Shown: piece after piece, positions 32,896 through 45,630 of the stretch
Numbering within the stretch: the stretch's first letter is position 1
Layout of the letters: each line of letters begins with the position of its first letter
NCBI GenBank assembly: GCA_963580455.1
Contig: OY756966.1
Location: forward strand, 19,099,001 to 19,163,000
DNA: 64,000 bases
Direction of reading: 5' to 3'
From: Euonymus europaeus
Taxonomy: Eukaryota; Streptophyta; Magnoliopsida; Celastrales; Celastraceae
Notes under the pieces: model-generated
What the model was told of the DNA's origin: nothing
The model's input: the letters and a program-made list of their open reading frames with translations, nothing else
Databases searched by the model: none
Position numbers and translations under genes: made by a program

Positions 32896-34351
32896 AAAAA
32901 TGTGTAATGAAAGTTTAATTTCATGAGATGAGTATTAGATATATGTTCTGTGTATCCAATCTATACGGTTGTATTTGGTATGTATATAATAATAGTACTA
33001 TATTAGTTGGAATATTAAATGACAGTTATTTACATATTTGACATTTCTAGCTATTTAATAGTTGTGTTAAATATGTCCATAGATATTTGTTAGAAACTTC
33101 ATTCTCAAGAATTGAGAATACGAGTGACGAGTGACGAGTGATCTCTAGTATGAATATTTTAAATCTAGTTCCTGATTGTAGAATTATTAATTAGATAATA
33201 AATAATTCGGAAGATCAGTATACTGTTTGTTTTCTATGAAGATAGGGTTGTGAGTCTCATGCAATCTAATATGAGATATTATAACAAACAATATGTGAGA
33301 TTTATTGTTGAATATATGCTTCGAACATGACTTGCTAAATAATGAATCACATGAAGGTTTATTTCCTTGTCAATGATTTATTATTTATTTACGATTGTGT
33401 CAAATCCTTAGACCTGAGATGACATATTAGTATTGTATATAGATGATCGACAAGAGATCCACAAGAGATCCATTGCCTCGAAATAAACAAAGAGAATATC
33501 TTATGAGATTCGAATATTTATTGACACAGGAAATCTTTGGCCGATGTTACATGATTAATGAAAATGAGTTTTCATTAATTATTTGTTTGTCAATAAACTA
33601 TTGGATCTGACATATGATTGAGTTAGTGAATTTGACGGATATACATAATCCTCATTCAATTGAGATATTGTACAATGGAAGGATTCAATTACATTATAAT
33701 CGTAATTAAAGGTTCGTATGAAAGTATTCATTACTGATTGGGTAGTCATGATATGCTGCTAGGTGTTACTCGTGATTTATAAGAAATGATTAAAATGTGT
33801 TTTAATTAATATCAAAGAGTTTGATATTATTCTTATTGTCAATCGATAATAAACCTAGAAAGTCACACATAAAGAATTACGAAAATTGTTTCGCTAAGGT
33901 TGTGAAGGGAACAGTGTGGATTCGATAATTTATATGAGATGAAAATAATAGAATTGTTAATTAAATATAGGTTTATTGTAAACCGGAATTGATCCAATTG
34001 ATATTGCTAGCACATTAATCATTAATTATAACTGTATCCATGATTTAATTAATATATAATAAATATGATTTGGAAAAGTGGTTGCCGACAACACTTTCTC
34101 AAATTGTATATGTGTGTAAAGTACACACATGATAAATAATATACACAATATATGATCTCTTGATATAATTGATTAAAGAATGAACAAGAATTTTTTTTCT
34201 ATTACTAGAATATTTTTCAAGGCATTCTTAGTGTGTGATTCGGAGGACGGACTAGAGATTCCGTACGATTGGAATTGAACCGGGTGATTTTGATCAAGCA
34301 CGCTTCAAAGGTAACGCTTCCATTGCGTATTTTGTATACCGATTTGCTAAC
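32896..34351 (+). repeat. Copia-LTR-like sequence (probable solo LTR or fragment)
   Basis: AT-rich sequence whose last part (34240-34351) has a copia LTR leader style, with GGAGGACGG, GATCAAGCACGC, CAAAGGTAACGC and the end TTGCTAACA. No coding sequence follows. The left border is uncertain (about 32902), and no duplication could be confirmed. Confidence 0.4.
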
Positions 34352-36167
34352 AATGAGGAGGATTGCAGATAAGGTTTTAAGATTAAGTAGAGGTGCAAGC
34401 TTGAGCTAGACTGCAAATTTATTGAAGTCCAGATTATTTATTTCCTTTAGCAATTTGATGAGCTGAACATAAACCTGCAGCATAACTTGTGTTTTCCTCG
34501 TTGAGAGGAGTGGAGCAGGTTTAAGAAAGACTGTCTCTAATTATATGCTTTGGTTAGTATAATGTTATCTAGTGAGTCCCTCTAAAATTCCTCTATCTCC
34601 CTTTCCTTCTTTTTTCTTTTTTGGAATAAATTATGTTAGACATCAAATAGCCATGAGTATCATTTTCTAATGTGACAGTTGGTAGGTGCTTATTTTCGTT
34701 TATGAGTTCCGTAATATGTACATGTATTGACAAAGTTTGTAGAGATTTGCAAGTCAATGAACTTGTATCATTTATGTCGCTAAAGCATCTACAATGACAT
34801 CCTTTTGATATCCAACTTCTAAAGTCTTGGTAGGTGTGCATATTAGTTATCAAGTGTTGTGTGTGGGTACAATTTTTGCCACACATGAAAACCAAAGGAA
34901 ACTGCAACTTTATTCATAGAAGCTTGACAATCTTCCTAAACCCTCAATCAACAATATTTTATACAAGTGCAAATCTCAGTCCCCAATGATTAAGGTTCAT
35001 TCCCCATTTTGGTGATCTCCTATGTTTGCATTCCAATATCGTGTAACATATATCATATTAAATATCGTTCCCTTAATAATTAGCTTGAGATTTTTCATGT
35101 GCTTCCATTTATTCGCACAGGGGTTGTTACAAATTTGGTTTCTTGCAGCCTTTATCTTCAACATTCTAGGTCATCTTTGTTCTTTGCTCTTGATTTTTGA
35201 CTGTGCATGTCTTAGAAATTGTGAAAAATGAGGCATCACTATCTGCTCTGCATAAAGATATTTACTGCATTTTTTTTAATCAAGTGGAAACATCTGATAA
35301 GATGTAAAATTGAAGTTTCTATGAAACAATAATGATAGAGAAATGAGAGAGAATTAACTTTGTACATACATTAATAATTTTTTTATCAAACAGTCATGAT
35401 ATACAGATGCATTCAGATGATGCTCAAATTTTCTGAAATCTAAGTATTCAATTGGATTTTTCCATCGTGCAGCAAGTCCCATAACAATTTCTTCTTCATT
35501 CTAAAATTAATTTTCTCATCTGCTACTTTCAATTATCTCACTAAACCATCCTTTTAGATCAATGTTAGAATACCCAGAGTATAGTTATTCATGTCGATCC
35601 CATGTGGCCCCCCTCTTCTTGAGTGTGTTTACCGCATGGCACGTACCCTTTGGGCAAGGAAGCGATGTCTCCGCACTGCAGAAATAAGGGTTAAGGCTAT
35701 CTATCATGCAAGAGCCAAGAGACGACCAAAATCCAAAAATGGGATAGACACTATTTCCAATATAAAAAAAAAAATACCGCAACAATGCGAAATAATTAAT
35801 GACAACCTGCAGTTCATAAACACTAAGCTAGAAGCTTTCTTATTGATTAAAAGCGAAAAGTTCTCAATGGAATATAACTTTCTTTAGATATGAAGTAATC
35901 AGAATGCTTGAAAATCTGAACCACAAAAAATGCAGACATACCTCCACCACTTCCTATCTTCATCACTATCTAGTATAGAGCAGCAAGGATGAATCCTTTG
36001 GTACAACTTATCAATTATATCTGAGCGCATTGAACGTGTAATATTATAAGAACATTCACAAAGGAGACTCGCGTCAAGTAATTTCAATGGCTTTTTAGCT
36101 CCAATGACAGACCCTTCTAACTATGTATTTTTACCAAACTCAAAATTATACTAGTAAAAGAACTAAC
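34352..36167. other. Non-coding or unassigned DNA next to the AP2 pseudogene
   Basis: No confident gene. On the minus strand 35899-36120 reads as an open stretch (KLLDASLLCECSYNITRSMR, then DSDEDRKWWR before a GT) that could be an exon, but it matches no family I recognise and does not look like the second AP2 repeat expected there. 35585-35785 is open on both strands. These could be exons of another captured or decayed gene. Confidence 0.35.
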
Positions 36168-36838
36168 CACGATAGGACACGACCTTGCTCCCTATCTCGA
36201 GCTTCCCTGTTTTGTCGATGAAGTGGTTGCTCAAAATATTCTTCCTTTCCATTCCTCATCTGCAGATCAACCTAATTCCAGTTAGCACTTGCAATCCAGT
36301 AAACAGAAAAAAAAATTATACTGACTAATGGATGGAGATTACTGACATTAATTCACCAGATCATGCTTCATATCGTCATCATAATCTGTCAAAGTGAAAT
36401 TGATATCAGCATCTACTCCTCGGAACTTAATTGCATCCTTATCATATACCCTAAAATTACAACAATCAAAGTAATAAAGGAAAAAAATCCACCAAAAACC
36501 ACTCAACGTCAGATACAAAAAAAGGATTTTTGGTCCGACTTAGCGGTACCTTGAGTTGTGTCAAATTCACCTAAAAGACATAAAATTGGAGCAGAAAAGA
36601 AAAAGAGAAATCAATAACAAATCTTGAAATTTCACATAATTCACAAAATCAAACTCAAGAAACCCGTTAAACACTTACCTTAGTACACTTGCGTTCCACA
36701 ATCCCTGCACACACCCAATCAGAAAGCAAAACAATTATCAACCATTCACATAAATTTACATAAATACTCTGTTCTGTATGTTTTTGCAATTAGTTCTTAC
36801 CATATCTGTGATTCCCACCAACCATTTTGCTGATAAAA
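36168..36838 (-). pseudogene. APETALA2/TOE-type (euAP2) transcription factor, pseudogene fragment
   Basis: Five exon-like pieces on the minus strand follow the exon layout of the first AP2 DNA-binding repeat and linker of euAP2 genes. About 36801-36838 is equivalent to the RWESH exon. 36679-36704 reads DCGTQVY then TAA where leucine is expected. 36550-36570 reads GEFDTTQ. About 36356-36450 reads [20 protein letters not shown] and TDYDDDMK, an almost intact R1 end. 36168-36259 is the repeat linker, recognisable in DNA (CTTCATCGACAAAACAGGG) but frameshifted. Flanking splice sites are mostly kept. The premature stop, the shift, and loss of both the N-terminus and the second repeat make it a pseudogene. 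Its 5' side is cut at about 36840-36875 by a copia LTR. Functional relatives control flowering time and floral identity. Confidence 0.8.
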
Positions 36839-36874
36839 CTGATGAGTTTAAGTTGCTTGTTTTCAGGATTTTTC

Positions 36875-37088
36875 AGTTAGAAGAAATCCATAGTAACTAG
36901 GGTAGTTGAGTTAAGTGTTTGAATGTTTCATTCAAGTATTTACCATGTAATTAGGTTATGTATTACATGGGCTACATTTGTGCTATTCAGTTACTGTAAG
37001 GTTATTGTATAGCTAGACTTGTTTCATTCAATAAGATAAGGTGAATTCCTCCATAATCATCTTCTTGTTTGAGTTCTAATTCTTAACA
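36875..37088 (+). repeat. 5' LTR (short or truncated) of copia element
   Basis: The sequence ends TTCTTAACA right before a degenerate tRNA-Met-type primer site (GTATCGGAGAC, 37094-37104). The start near 36875 is inferred from a TTAGAAG word that resembles common copia LTR starts. No matching 3' LTR is visible, because the element is cut at about 38975. Confidence 0.55.
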
Positions 37089-37163
37089 TTCTAGTATCGG
37101 AGACGTCACTCGACCTGAAGACATGAAGCAGCAGTTTTTGAGTGACTTGCCGCAGCAAGTAGC

Positions 37164-38975
37164 ATGGCAGCTGAAGGGAATTTTGTGCAACCTGTTATAC
37201 CATGTTTTGATGGTCATTACGACCATTTGAGAATGTTGATGGAGAACTTCCTAAGGTCCAAAGAGTATTGGAGCCTTGTGGAAACTGGTTATACCGAGGC
37301 ACCAGAAGGAGCAGTGATAATTGAAGCACAACAAAAAAAAGCTAGATGAATTGAAGCTGAAGGATTTGAAAGTGAAGAACTACTTATTTCAGGCGGTTGA
37401 TAGACCCATCCTAGAAACCATACTCAAGAAGGATACAACAAAGCAGATATGGGATTCCATGAAGAAAAAGTATGAAGGCGACACAAGGGTGAAGCGCTCA
37501 ATTCTTCAAACTCTTCGCAAAGAGTTTGAAACTCTTGAGATGAAGCAAACTGGTGAAAGTGTGTCTGATTACTTCTCAAGGGTTATGTCTGTTACTAATA
37601 AGATGAGAGTGCATGGTGAACAGCTGCAGGATGTAACAGTAGTATAAAAGGTTATTCGTTCCTTGAATGATAAATCCAATTATATAGTTTGTTCTATTGA
37701 GGAATCAAAGAACATAGATGAGCTTTCAATTGTTCTATTGAGGCAGGGACCGATGGCGTCAAACTTTCAACAAAGCTGTTATTGAATGTTACAAATGTCA
37801 CTAGCTTGGATATTTTAAGTACAAATGTCCCACTCGGGAAGAAGAAGCTAACTATGCTGAACTTGATGAAAAGGAAGAAATGTTATTGATGTCATATGTG
37901 GAGTTGAACAAAACCAAGAGAGAAGATATTTGGTTCTTGGACTCAGGATGTAGGAATCACATGTGTGGAGACAAGGAGTTATTTTGTGAGCTTAATGAAG
38001 GGTTTCGGCAAACAGTAAAATTGGGGAATAATTCAAGGATGTCAGTACTTGGGAAAGGCAACGTGAGACTACACTTAAATAAATTTAAGCATGTGGTCAC
38101 AGAGGTTTTCTATGTACCAGGCTTGAAGAACAACCTGTTAAGTATTGGATAGTTGCAAGAGAGATCGGGCTAGCCATTTTAATTCAATTTGGGAAATGTA
38201 GCATTTATCATCCATAGAGGGCTCTAATCATCCAAACAGAAATGACATCCAATAGGATGTTTATCTTCTTTACCAAGTCTCGACCAACGAAAGATGCTTG
38301 CTTCCACACAACAGCACAAGATTTGTCACACTTATGGCATTGCAGATACGGACACCTTAGTCACAAGGGTTTGAGAACCCTCCAATTCAAGAAGATGGTG
38401 CATGGTTTACCTCAACTTCCCGCCTCTACAACAGTGTGCACAAATTGCATGATAGGAAAGCAACATAGAGATCCCATTCCAAAGACGAGCACTTGGAGAG
38501 CATCACAACGTCTGCAGCTCATCCATGCATATCTATGTGGTCCAATTACTCTCCTCTTAAACAACAAGAAGAGGTATTTAATGAAGTTTATTGATGATTT
38601 TAGTAGAAAAACTTGGGCTTATTTCTTGACTGAGAAGTCAGAGGCTTTTGTTTCTTTTAAGAACTTTAAAACTTGTATGGAGAAAGAGAGTGGTTCTTTT
38701 ATCAAGTACTTACGCACTGATCATAAAGGAGAGTTCAATTCTAAAGCATTTAATGAGTTCTGCACAATGAATAGAATCAAAAGGCAGGTGACCGCAACCT
38801 GTACTCCCCAGTAAAAATGGGGTTGCGGAGAGAAAAAAAAAGGATTGTCACGAATATGGTCGGATGTATGCTCTCATAGAAGAAGATTCCCAAAACATTT
38901 TGGCCAAAAGCTGTCAATTGGACAATGTATGTTCTAAATCGAAGTCCAACTCTAGCTGTGAAGAATTTACTTCAT
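37164..38975 (+). pseudogene. Ty1/copia gag-protease-integrase, truncated and broken
   Basis: The gag starts at 37164 and has the UBN2/DUF4219-type copia gag (IPCFDGHYDHLRMLMENFL, then LKVKNYLFQAVDR and IWDSMKKKYEGDTRVKR), broken by a shift near 37345 and a stop at 37645. A zinc-knuckle relic (CYKCH, about 37785) precedes the protease frame 37880-38152. There WFLDSGCRNHM keeps the D-S-G site and FYVPGLKNNLLSIG follows. Next, 38242-38814 is GAG-pre-integrase (HLWHCRYGHLSHKGL, CTNCMIGKQHRDP) and the integrase core, with DDFSRKTW and YLRTDHKGEF as catalytic aspartate sites. It then shifts and stops near 38975 in the integrase. RT and RNase H are absent here. Confidence 0.88.
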
Positions 38976-40082
38976 TTTTGAAGATGAAGGGCAAAGATTA
39001 TAAGTTGATTGCAGCTGAGATTGAAGATTAACAAGATCCAATGGCCAAGATTCAATGGAGACAAATGAAGTGGGAAGTCATGCTTCATTCCACACTTCGA
39101 AAACTTATGTGCAAAAATTACTAAGAGAGCTTTTGTTCTTGATTCTACAATCTTTGTGTGATCTTCTCTTGATATTTTGATCATCATTTGCTGAGATTAT
39201 TTTCATCATCTTCCCCTCATCAACCTCAAGCTAAGACACACTTTCAAGCCAAAAACCATTACTTTCCACAAAGTTTCTCCAAAACTTATTTTCATCCTTG
39301 TGAGACTGTGTGTGAACCTTTGGTTGAGTGAAAGCCACGAATTTGAGCCAAATTTATATCCTATCCGTGAGCTTTACATTGAGAGATTGTGTGTTCCTCA
39401 TCCAAATAGCTTAGAGCTAATCTTGAGAGAACCAAAAAACCAAATCACTTGTAAAAGTCCATTTGAAGGGCATTACCTTTGAGAGGTGTGTGAAAGTTTA
39501 AGGTTAGCTTCAAACCTTGGTGGTGTACAAGTTTGGGCTATGCTTGGAAACCCTAAGTTTTTGGTGAACTTGCAAAACCACGTATATCCTTTAGTGGATT
39601 TGGAAATCCTAAGCTTGAGGGCTTAGGTAGTGGATGTAGGTGTGAGCACCGAACCACTATGTATCCTTGTGCACTCTATTTTTGATTTCCTTTCTTGTTT
39701 GGTGCTATTAGTGATTTTTGTGCCTTAGAAATTGATATTAGGGTGTTTCTTGCTACCATTGTTTGTTTGGATATTGCTTGTGGTTGAACAACTTGTGATT
39801 AGTAGATTCTAGGTATACTTTTGATAGTTAATTTTCTAAAATAGCAATCTGTTCGTTCACTATTCATATAGCTACACTTCAAATTTTGATTTGAATATTT
39901 TCTATATAGCCTTCATTAAGGTGTTGTGATATTGCATACCAAATTTTGTTGCATTCGAACTTGAATTGCTAGGCCAAATATTATCTACTTGGTTGGTTGA
40001 CAGATTTGTACTCTAGTCACTGTTTTGATCATTTGTAAGTTTTTAGATTGTGATTTTTGTATTTGGGGTTTATACTTAGTTT
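38976..40082 (+). repeat. LTR-like fragment of a second copia element
   Basis: Non-coding stretch abutting the broken copia integrase. Near 39640-39680 it contains GTGTGAGCACCGAACCAC and a downstream T-rich section, and it ends in TTCAACCCCCCTCGTGTTAG (40096-40115), the style of SIRE/Maximus-type copia LTR ends. An open frame at 39300-39482 looks accidental. No primer site or duplication was confirmed. Confidence 0.4.
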
Positions 40083-41250
40083 TTGGAGACATAATTCAAC
40101 CCCCCTCGTGTTAGCATAGTGATTTCAATTTCTTCCTCAAAATTCAAATAGGCACCTAGGGCCGCAAATAGGAAATGATATTCATCCTTCATTACGAACT
40201 CTAACTCCCACGTCGAATCCTCTAATTCGTGAAGCTGCCATAGCACTCTAACCAATGGGTTAACACTCGATCTCGTAACCTTCTCTCGCTTGTCCAAAAT
40301 TTGCAACAGCGCATTGCATATGTCACATCCTCTGAAACATCGATCGTCGACCAATCTACTACATATGAAGGATATAGCTCGTACTTCCACAAAATTGATG
40401 CATGAAAGACGTTATGAATCTCTGACTGAGATCCTCAGTGGAAGAACTAGTCGATAAGCAATTAGTCTTGCTCGTTCTAGTATCTCAAAAGGTCTGACCT
40501 ATGGTGGGGATAACTTGCCTTTGGTGATGTATCTCTGCACTCCTCTATGCAGACTCATTTTCATAAATAAGTGATCACCATCTGAAAAACTCCAAAGCCT
40601 TTCTCCTTTGATATGCATAAGATTTATGACGACTTTAGGTCGTCAATAGCTGCTGTCGAATCACTCTCACTGTCTCTGTTGTCTCTCTTACCAAATCCGC
40701 CCCAATAAATTAGTATTTCCTATCTCTGCTCAACACAATGGTGATCTACAAGTCATTCGTATAACGTCTCATACGATGCTAAACCACTGTTATGGTAGTT
40801 GTGCACTAGCTCTCTATAGTAAGTGATCTGAACGACTTTTCTGGTTCTCCTTCATGCATGCTTAAATCATAGTCTCTCATATCTATATAGTACTCGCTCT
40901 ATCCATACTTTTCAAAATGTATTCTCCCTCATGCATATAATCTATCAGGTACACTCATCATATCAGTCTTTTTAATAGGAAGAAAACGGTTGGTCTGGGT
41001 CAGTGTGTCAATGATCATCCCAATATTATGTTGTCATCTAGGTCACTCGTGTTCAACTCTAGCCTTCTTGCAAGTGAAACACCTAAAAGGAAAAATCTCG
41101 CAACATTAGCCTTTATCTCACTCAAATAATATTGTCTCTTCATATCTTGTACATCTTATTAACCCCTCAAATGTACAATAAACAATAATAACGAGTCTCA
41201 CACATTTGTCACCTCGTAAGGTTTCACCATTAGGTACAACAAATCTACAA
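40083..41250 (-). pseudogene. Tekay-like chromovirus integrase/chromodomain remnant
   Basis: Minus-strand coding relic. From 41065 downward it reads IDTLTQTNRFLPIKKTDMMS (integrase core, equivalent to the DRLTKSAHF region), decayed core, then GDHLFMKMSLHRGVQRYITK and GKLSPP with VRPFEILERARLIAYRLVLP (integrase C-terminal GPY/F-type module). The open frame 40076-40390 follows with LQILDKREKVTRSSVNPLVR, VLWQLHELEDSTWELE (chromodomain-like tail). A possible protease relic (FVVPNGETLRG) lies at 41118-41250. RT is gone. Many stops. The LINE at 41255 interrupts it, and the element's LTR and primer site lie at 48030-48480, so the two were once one element. Confidence 0.8.
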
Positions 41251-41434
41251 CTAACATTTTTTTTTGATAGAATAGGCTTAGCCATGAGATATATAGATAG
41301 AACCCTCACCAATGGCGGAGGAACACCAATGAACAAAAACAAGCACTATCCTTCAAGAAGAAGGAAAAGAAAGAAAGAAAAACTTGAAAAGAAAGGGAAA
41401 CCGGGGCAAAAACATTTTGCCAAAAAACAAAGAC

Positions 41435-44400
41435 TTAAAACCATAAAATGAAATCTACTTCTCTATTGCACCCTTCCTTTACCAAATTATCTACCAACTC
41501 ATTACTTCCCCTCAAGATGTGAATGAAAGAGCAGTCTAATAATTGCAGCCGCAGTAGTACAATCTCGTTTGTACACTGATATAGCTTCCATGATGGATCA
41601 CAGGTTTGAGTAACCCATTTGTAGGCGTTGAGGGAGTCTGTCTCAAAATGTATCGACATAGCTCAAAAGTTTGGAACTGCTACGGTGAGTTCGAGGGCTT
41701 TTTGGATAGCCCTTAGCTCGGCTTCATTCGACGCACAGATGCCCACAAAACAGAAGAATATGCACATGATATTCCCCTGATGATCTCTAAGCACACCTCC
41801 CACTCCAGACCTTCCTAGCTTGCCCAAAGAGGAGCCATCAACATTCCATTTGATTTTCCCAGCTGTGGGTGGAGACCATGTCGAGAAAGATGATGGAAAC
41901 CTTATCTGCTGCCTACTCCAACACTTTATGCTCTCCGCACACATTTGAATGTGTAGGCTAGAGTATGGGAAATGGGGCTCAAAAGAAAAGCACCATGACT
42001 GCAGCCTCATAAAGATCATGTCATATACATGCGGCCAATCTACCTCCTTCCCCCGAAAGATTACATCATTCCTCTCTTTCCATATGGACCAAACCACCAC
42101 AAAGAATAACAATTTCCATATCTTTTTTTGCATCTCCCCACTACCACCCAAGCTACACCACTGTTCAATCAAACTGTCGATATCACCTGCAGGGCACCAT
42201 TCTAACCCCACCACCTTACAATCTTGTACCACATGGAAGACGGACCTGAGCATTGGCAGATCAAATGATACACAGATTCTGAGGAGATTGAACAAAAGGG
42301 GCATACATTTTCTGAAGGCATAAGTATGCCTTTTCGCACTAGATTTTCTCTGGTAGGTATCTTCTTCTGCACCAGCAACCATACAAAGACCTCCACTTTT
42401 GGTGGGGCTAAGCCTTGCCATATTGCATTAATTACATTAGGAGCAATTATTTGTGGTGGGGTATAGTCATGCACCAAAGATAGATATAAAGATTTAACTG
42501 AGAAAACACCTTTTGGAGAGGGCCTCCATATTAATTTATCATAACGTGTGGGGCAAGGCTTGATTTGATCCAACAACTGCATCATTTCATCCAATAGCAT
42601 TTCCTCCCACGTGAACAACCTTCTCCTTCAAACAAAACTCCATACCCATTTCAGGTTATGCCAAGCTCCCATTTAGTTGTATAGTCTATGGAATCTCACA
42701 GATAAGGGATTCTCACCAATCCAAAAATCATGCCAGAACCTTATTTGCTTTCCATTCCCTACCACAAAACCACAGTCTTCAAACACTATTCTTCTCACCT
42801 GAGAGTTGATATTATATACCAAGCCTTCTATACATTTCCAAAAATATGATGCTGAACATGACGTGGGTATTGGAATCTGACCTCGATTGACATGGTTCCT
42901 TCTAGAATACTTTTTAGATATTACAATCCTCCATAGAGCACGGTCCTCTGACATAAATCTCCATACCCACTTGAATAACAAGGCCTGATTTTTCTTTTGT
43001 AAATCACCAATTCCTAATCCCCCAAGGGACTTTGGTAGTTTTACATGCTCCCAATTTACATGATGTAACTTTCTTATCTCATTGGTATCACCCCACAAAA
43101 ATTTTCTCTGCAATAATTCCAATTTCTTTGCCACCCCAGTAGGAATTTTGAACAAAGACATAAAATAAATTGGGAGACTCGCAAGAGCTGATTTGATGAG
43201 AGTCAATCTGCCACCTATTGACAATTGTTTGCCTTTCCAGTTTGCTAGCTTCTTCTTGAAATTTTCAACAACGAGATCCCAAGTCTTCTTTAGTTTATAG
43301 TTTGCTCCTAATGGTAATCCCAAATACTTTACAGGCAGTGAGTCAGCTTTGCAGTTATTCCTGGAGGCGACCTCATCAACCTCCTCTTTATCCATTCCGA
43401 TACCCAACAATGAACTTTTAGTGAAATTCACCTTTAATCCTGAGATAATCTGGAAGCATCTCAAAATTCTCTTAACTGCTCTAATATATTCTTCTTTAGC
43501 CTTGAGAAACACTAGTGTGTCATCTGCATATTGAATGTGGGAGATTCTGAGAGAGTTTTTCTTGATAACTATGCCTTTGAGAAGACCCTTTTCTTCAGCA
43601 TTCTTGAGCAATTGGTGTAACCCCTTCTGCGGCAATGTTGAACAAGAAAGGAGACAGTGGGTCACCTTGCCTAATTACTTTCTCTATCATGATCTCTTTA
43701 GTTGGTGAACCATTAACCAGTATCGAAATTCTGGCAGTTGATACACACTCCATGATCCAAGCTCTCCATTTAATCCCAAAACCCATCATCTGCATCATTG
43801 AGGCCAAGTAATCCCAATTGACTGAGTCAAATGGTTTTTCTAAATCCAGCTTAAATAAAAAGCCATGCTTCCCATTCCTTTTCATTTGATGTACCACCTC
43901 GTTGGCTATAAGGACATTATCTAAAATCTGTCTGCCCTTTACAAAAGCTTATTGTGAATCACTAATTACAATTGGCAAGGCCAGCTTCAGTCTTTCCGCT
44001 AAAACTTTGGAGATGACTTTGTATAGGCAGCTAACAAGACTGATTGGTCTGCAGTCTTGTAACCTACAGGAACCAATAACTTTTGGGATTAAAGTAATGA
44101 AAGAGGAGTTGACCCCGTGGGGCAATTTACCTGAGGTATGGAAATTGTGCACTAGCTTCATATGTCTGGGCCTACCACCTTCCAAGCTTTTTTAATGAAC
44201 ATGAAATTAAAACCATCTGGTTCTAGAGCTTCGGATCCCGCACAGCTCCACACAACATCTGTAATTTCCTTGTTCCAAAAAGCTTCCTCCAAATGTAAAG
44301 ATACATGGCCCGGAATTCTTTTAAAATTTAGGCCACCCCACATAATATAAGCTCTGCCTTCCTCTTTGAAAATGCGGGAGAAATAACCAGCTACCTCAAT

Positions 44401-45579
44401 TTTTATCTGCAAAGGATCTTTTATGTTACCAGCACCAACTTTGAGACAATGGATCTGGTTTGAGTTTCCACGCATGCAAGCAATAGTGTGAAATTTTTTT
44501 GAGTTTCTATCACCCTCAACCGTCCACTGTACTCTTGATTTTTGACTCTACAATGATTCTTTCTTTTTAGATTCCTTCCATAGGTTCTCTTTTAGTAACC
44601 TCACCTCCGCCACTTCTACGGCAGTCAATGCTCTTTCTTCTGCAAGGAGTTCAAATCTATCAACCTCCCCCTCCAGTCTCTTCACATTTGCATCCACGTT
44701 TCCAAAAATCTCTCAGTTCCATGTTCTGAGCAGTGTTTTTAGCAAATGAAATTTTCTCATTATAGGAGTAGCACTGTTGGTATTTGCACATATTTCTTCC
44801 CAAAAAACTTGTACCGTGGTGAAGAAGTAAGGGTGTTGCCACCAACAGTCCAACACCTTAAATGGCTTTGGCCCCCAACAAGCTTTCTCAGTCTCAAGCA
44901 GTAAGGGACAATGATCAGAAATGCCCCTTTGTAGTCCTCACAATTTAAGGCAGGGAAAAGTAGTCAACTATTCCACTGATGCAAAAACGAGATCAATACG
45001 ACTTTGACTTCTTGCATTCCTCCACGTATACTTCCTTCCTAACAAAGGGATTTCAACTAGGCCAGAAAGGGATACAAAATTCCTGAATTCCGTCATACCT
45101 CTAGATGATATAGATTGCCCATGCCTTTCTTGAGGCAACATGATCTCATTAAAATCACCCAAAACTAGCCACGGGTAAGACTTATGGAGCATTGTGACTG
45201 CTAGTTCCTCCCATAAAGCCAATCTAGAATATACCTCATTTGGTCCATACACGGCAGATATGCAACATTCAAACTCCTTTTGAATTATTCTGGATTCCAG
45301 CGAGATCCACCTTTCGCCCTTCACTACATCTCGAACTTGTATTGATTTCGGATTCCAAATTATCAAAATTCCTCCAGAAGCACCAACCGCTGGCAATGCT
45401 GTCCATTCATATGATGAGTTTCCCCAACAACCTCTAACAACTCTATCTGTAATGGCATCCAGCTTTGTTTCAATAATTATTAGTAGATCCAGCCTCTTCT
45501 CGTTAACCCATCTTAAGATAGCCCTCCTCTTTAGAGGCCTTCCCAAACCTCTTACATTCCACGACATAATGTTTAACAT
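41435..45579 (-). pseudogene. LINE ORF2: endonuclease, reverse transcriptase, zinc-binding, RNase H
   Basis: Starts at 45579 with MLNIMSWNVRGLGRPLKRRA. The AP-endonuclease domain shows IIIETKL, AVYGPNE, LVLGDFNEI and SRIDLVFAS, the expected acidic catalytic sites. Then follow frames 44158-44475, 43949-44185 (RPISLVSCLYKVISKVLAER), 43595-43897 (FLFKLDLEKPFDSVNWDYL, motif A aspartate) and 42673-43665 (SHIQYADDTLVFLKA, the YADD catalytic pair, then KYLGLPLGAN). 42202-42618 is the RT zinc-binding module (DKLIWRPSPKGVFSVKSLY). 41435-42421 is a plant L1 RNase H (IKWNVDGSSLG, NEAELRAIQKA, HFETDSLNAY). Some four to six stops or shifts separate the pieces, e.g. near 43930 and 41660, so no full protein is made. 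Confidence 0.9.
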
Positions 45580-45630
45580 AAAAAAACAAAAGATCCCAGT
45601 CCCAGTGTCCTAGACCTCATTAGGAGCTCT

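Noticed and set aside
34593..34907. A 104-codon minus-strand frame.
   Set aside because: No recognised motif, AT-rich flanks without clear promoter or splice signals, and biased polar composition; treated as chance.
41949..42323. Plus-strand frame of 124 codons.
   Set aside because: Antisense shadow of the LINE RNase H and zinc-binding region.
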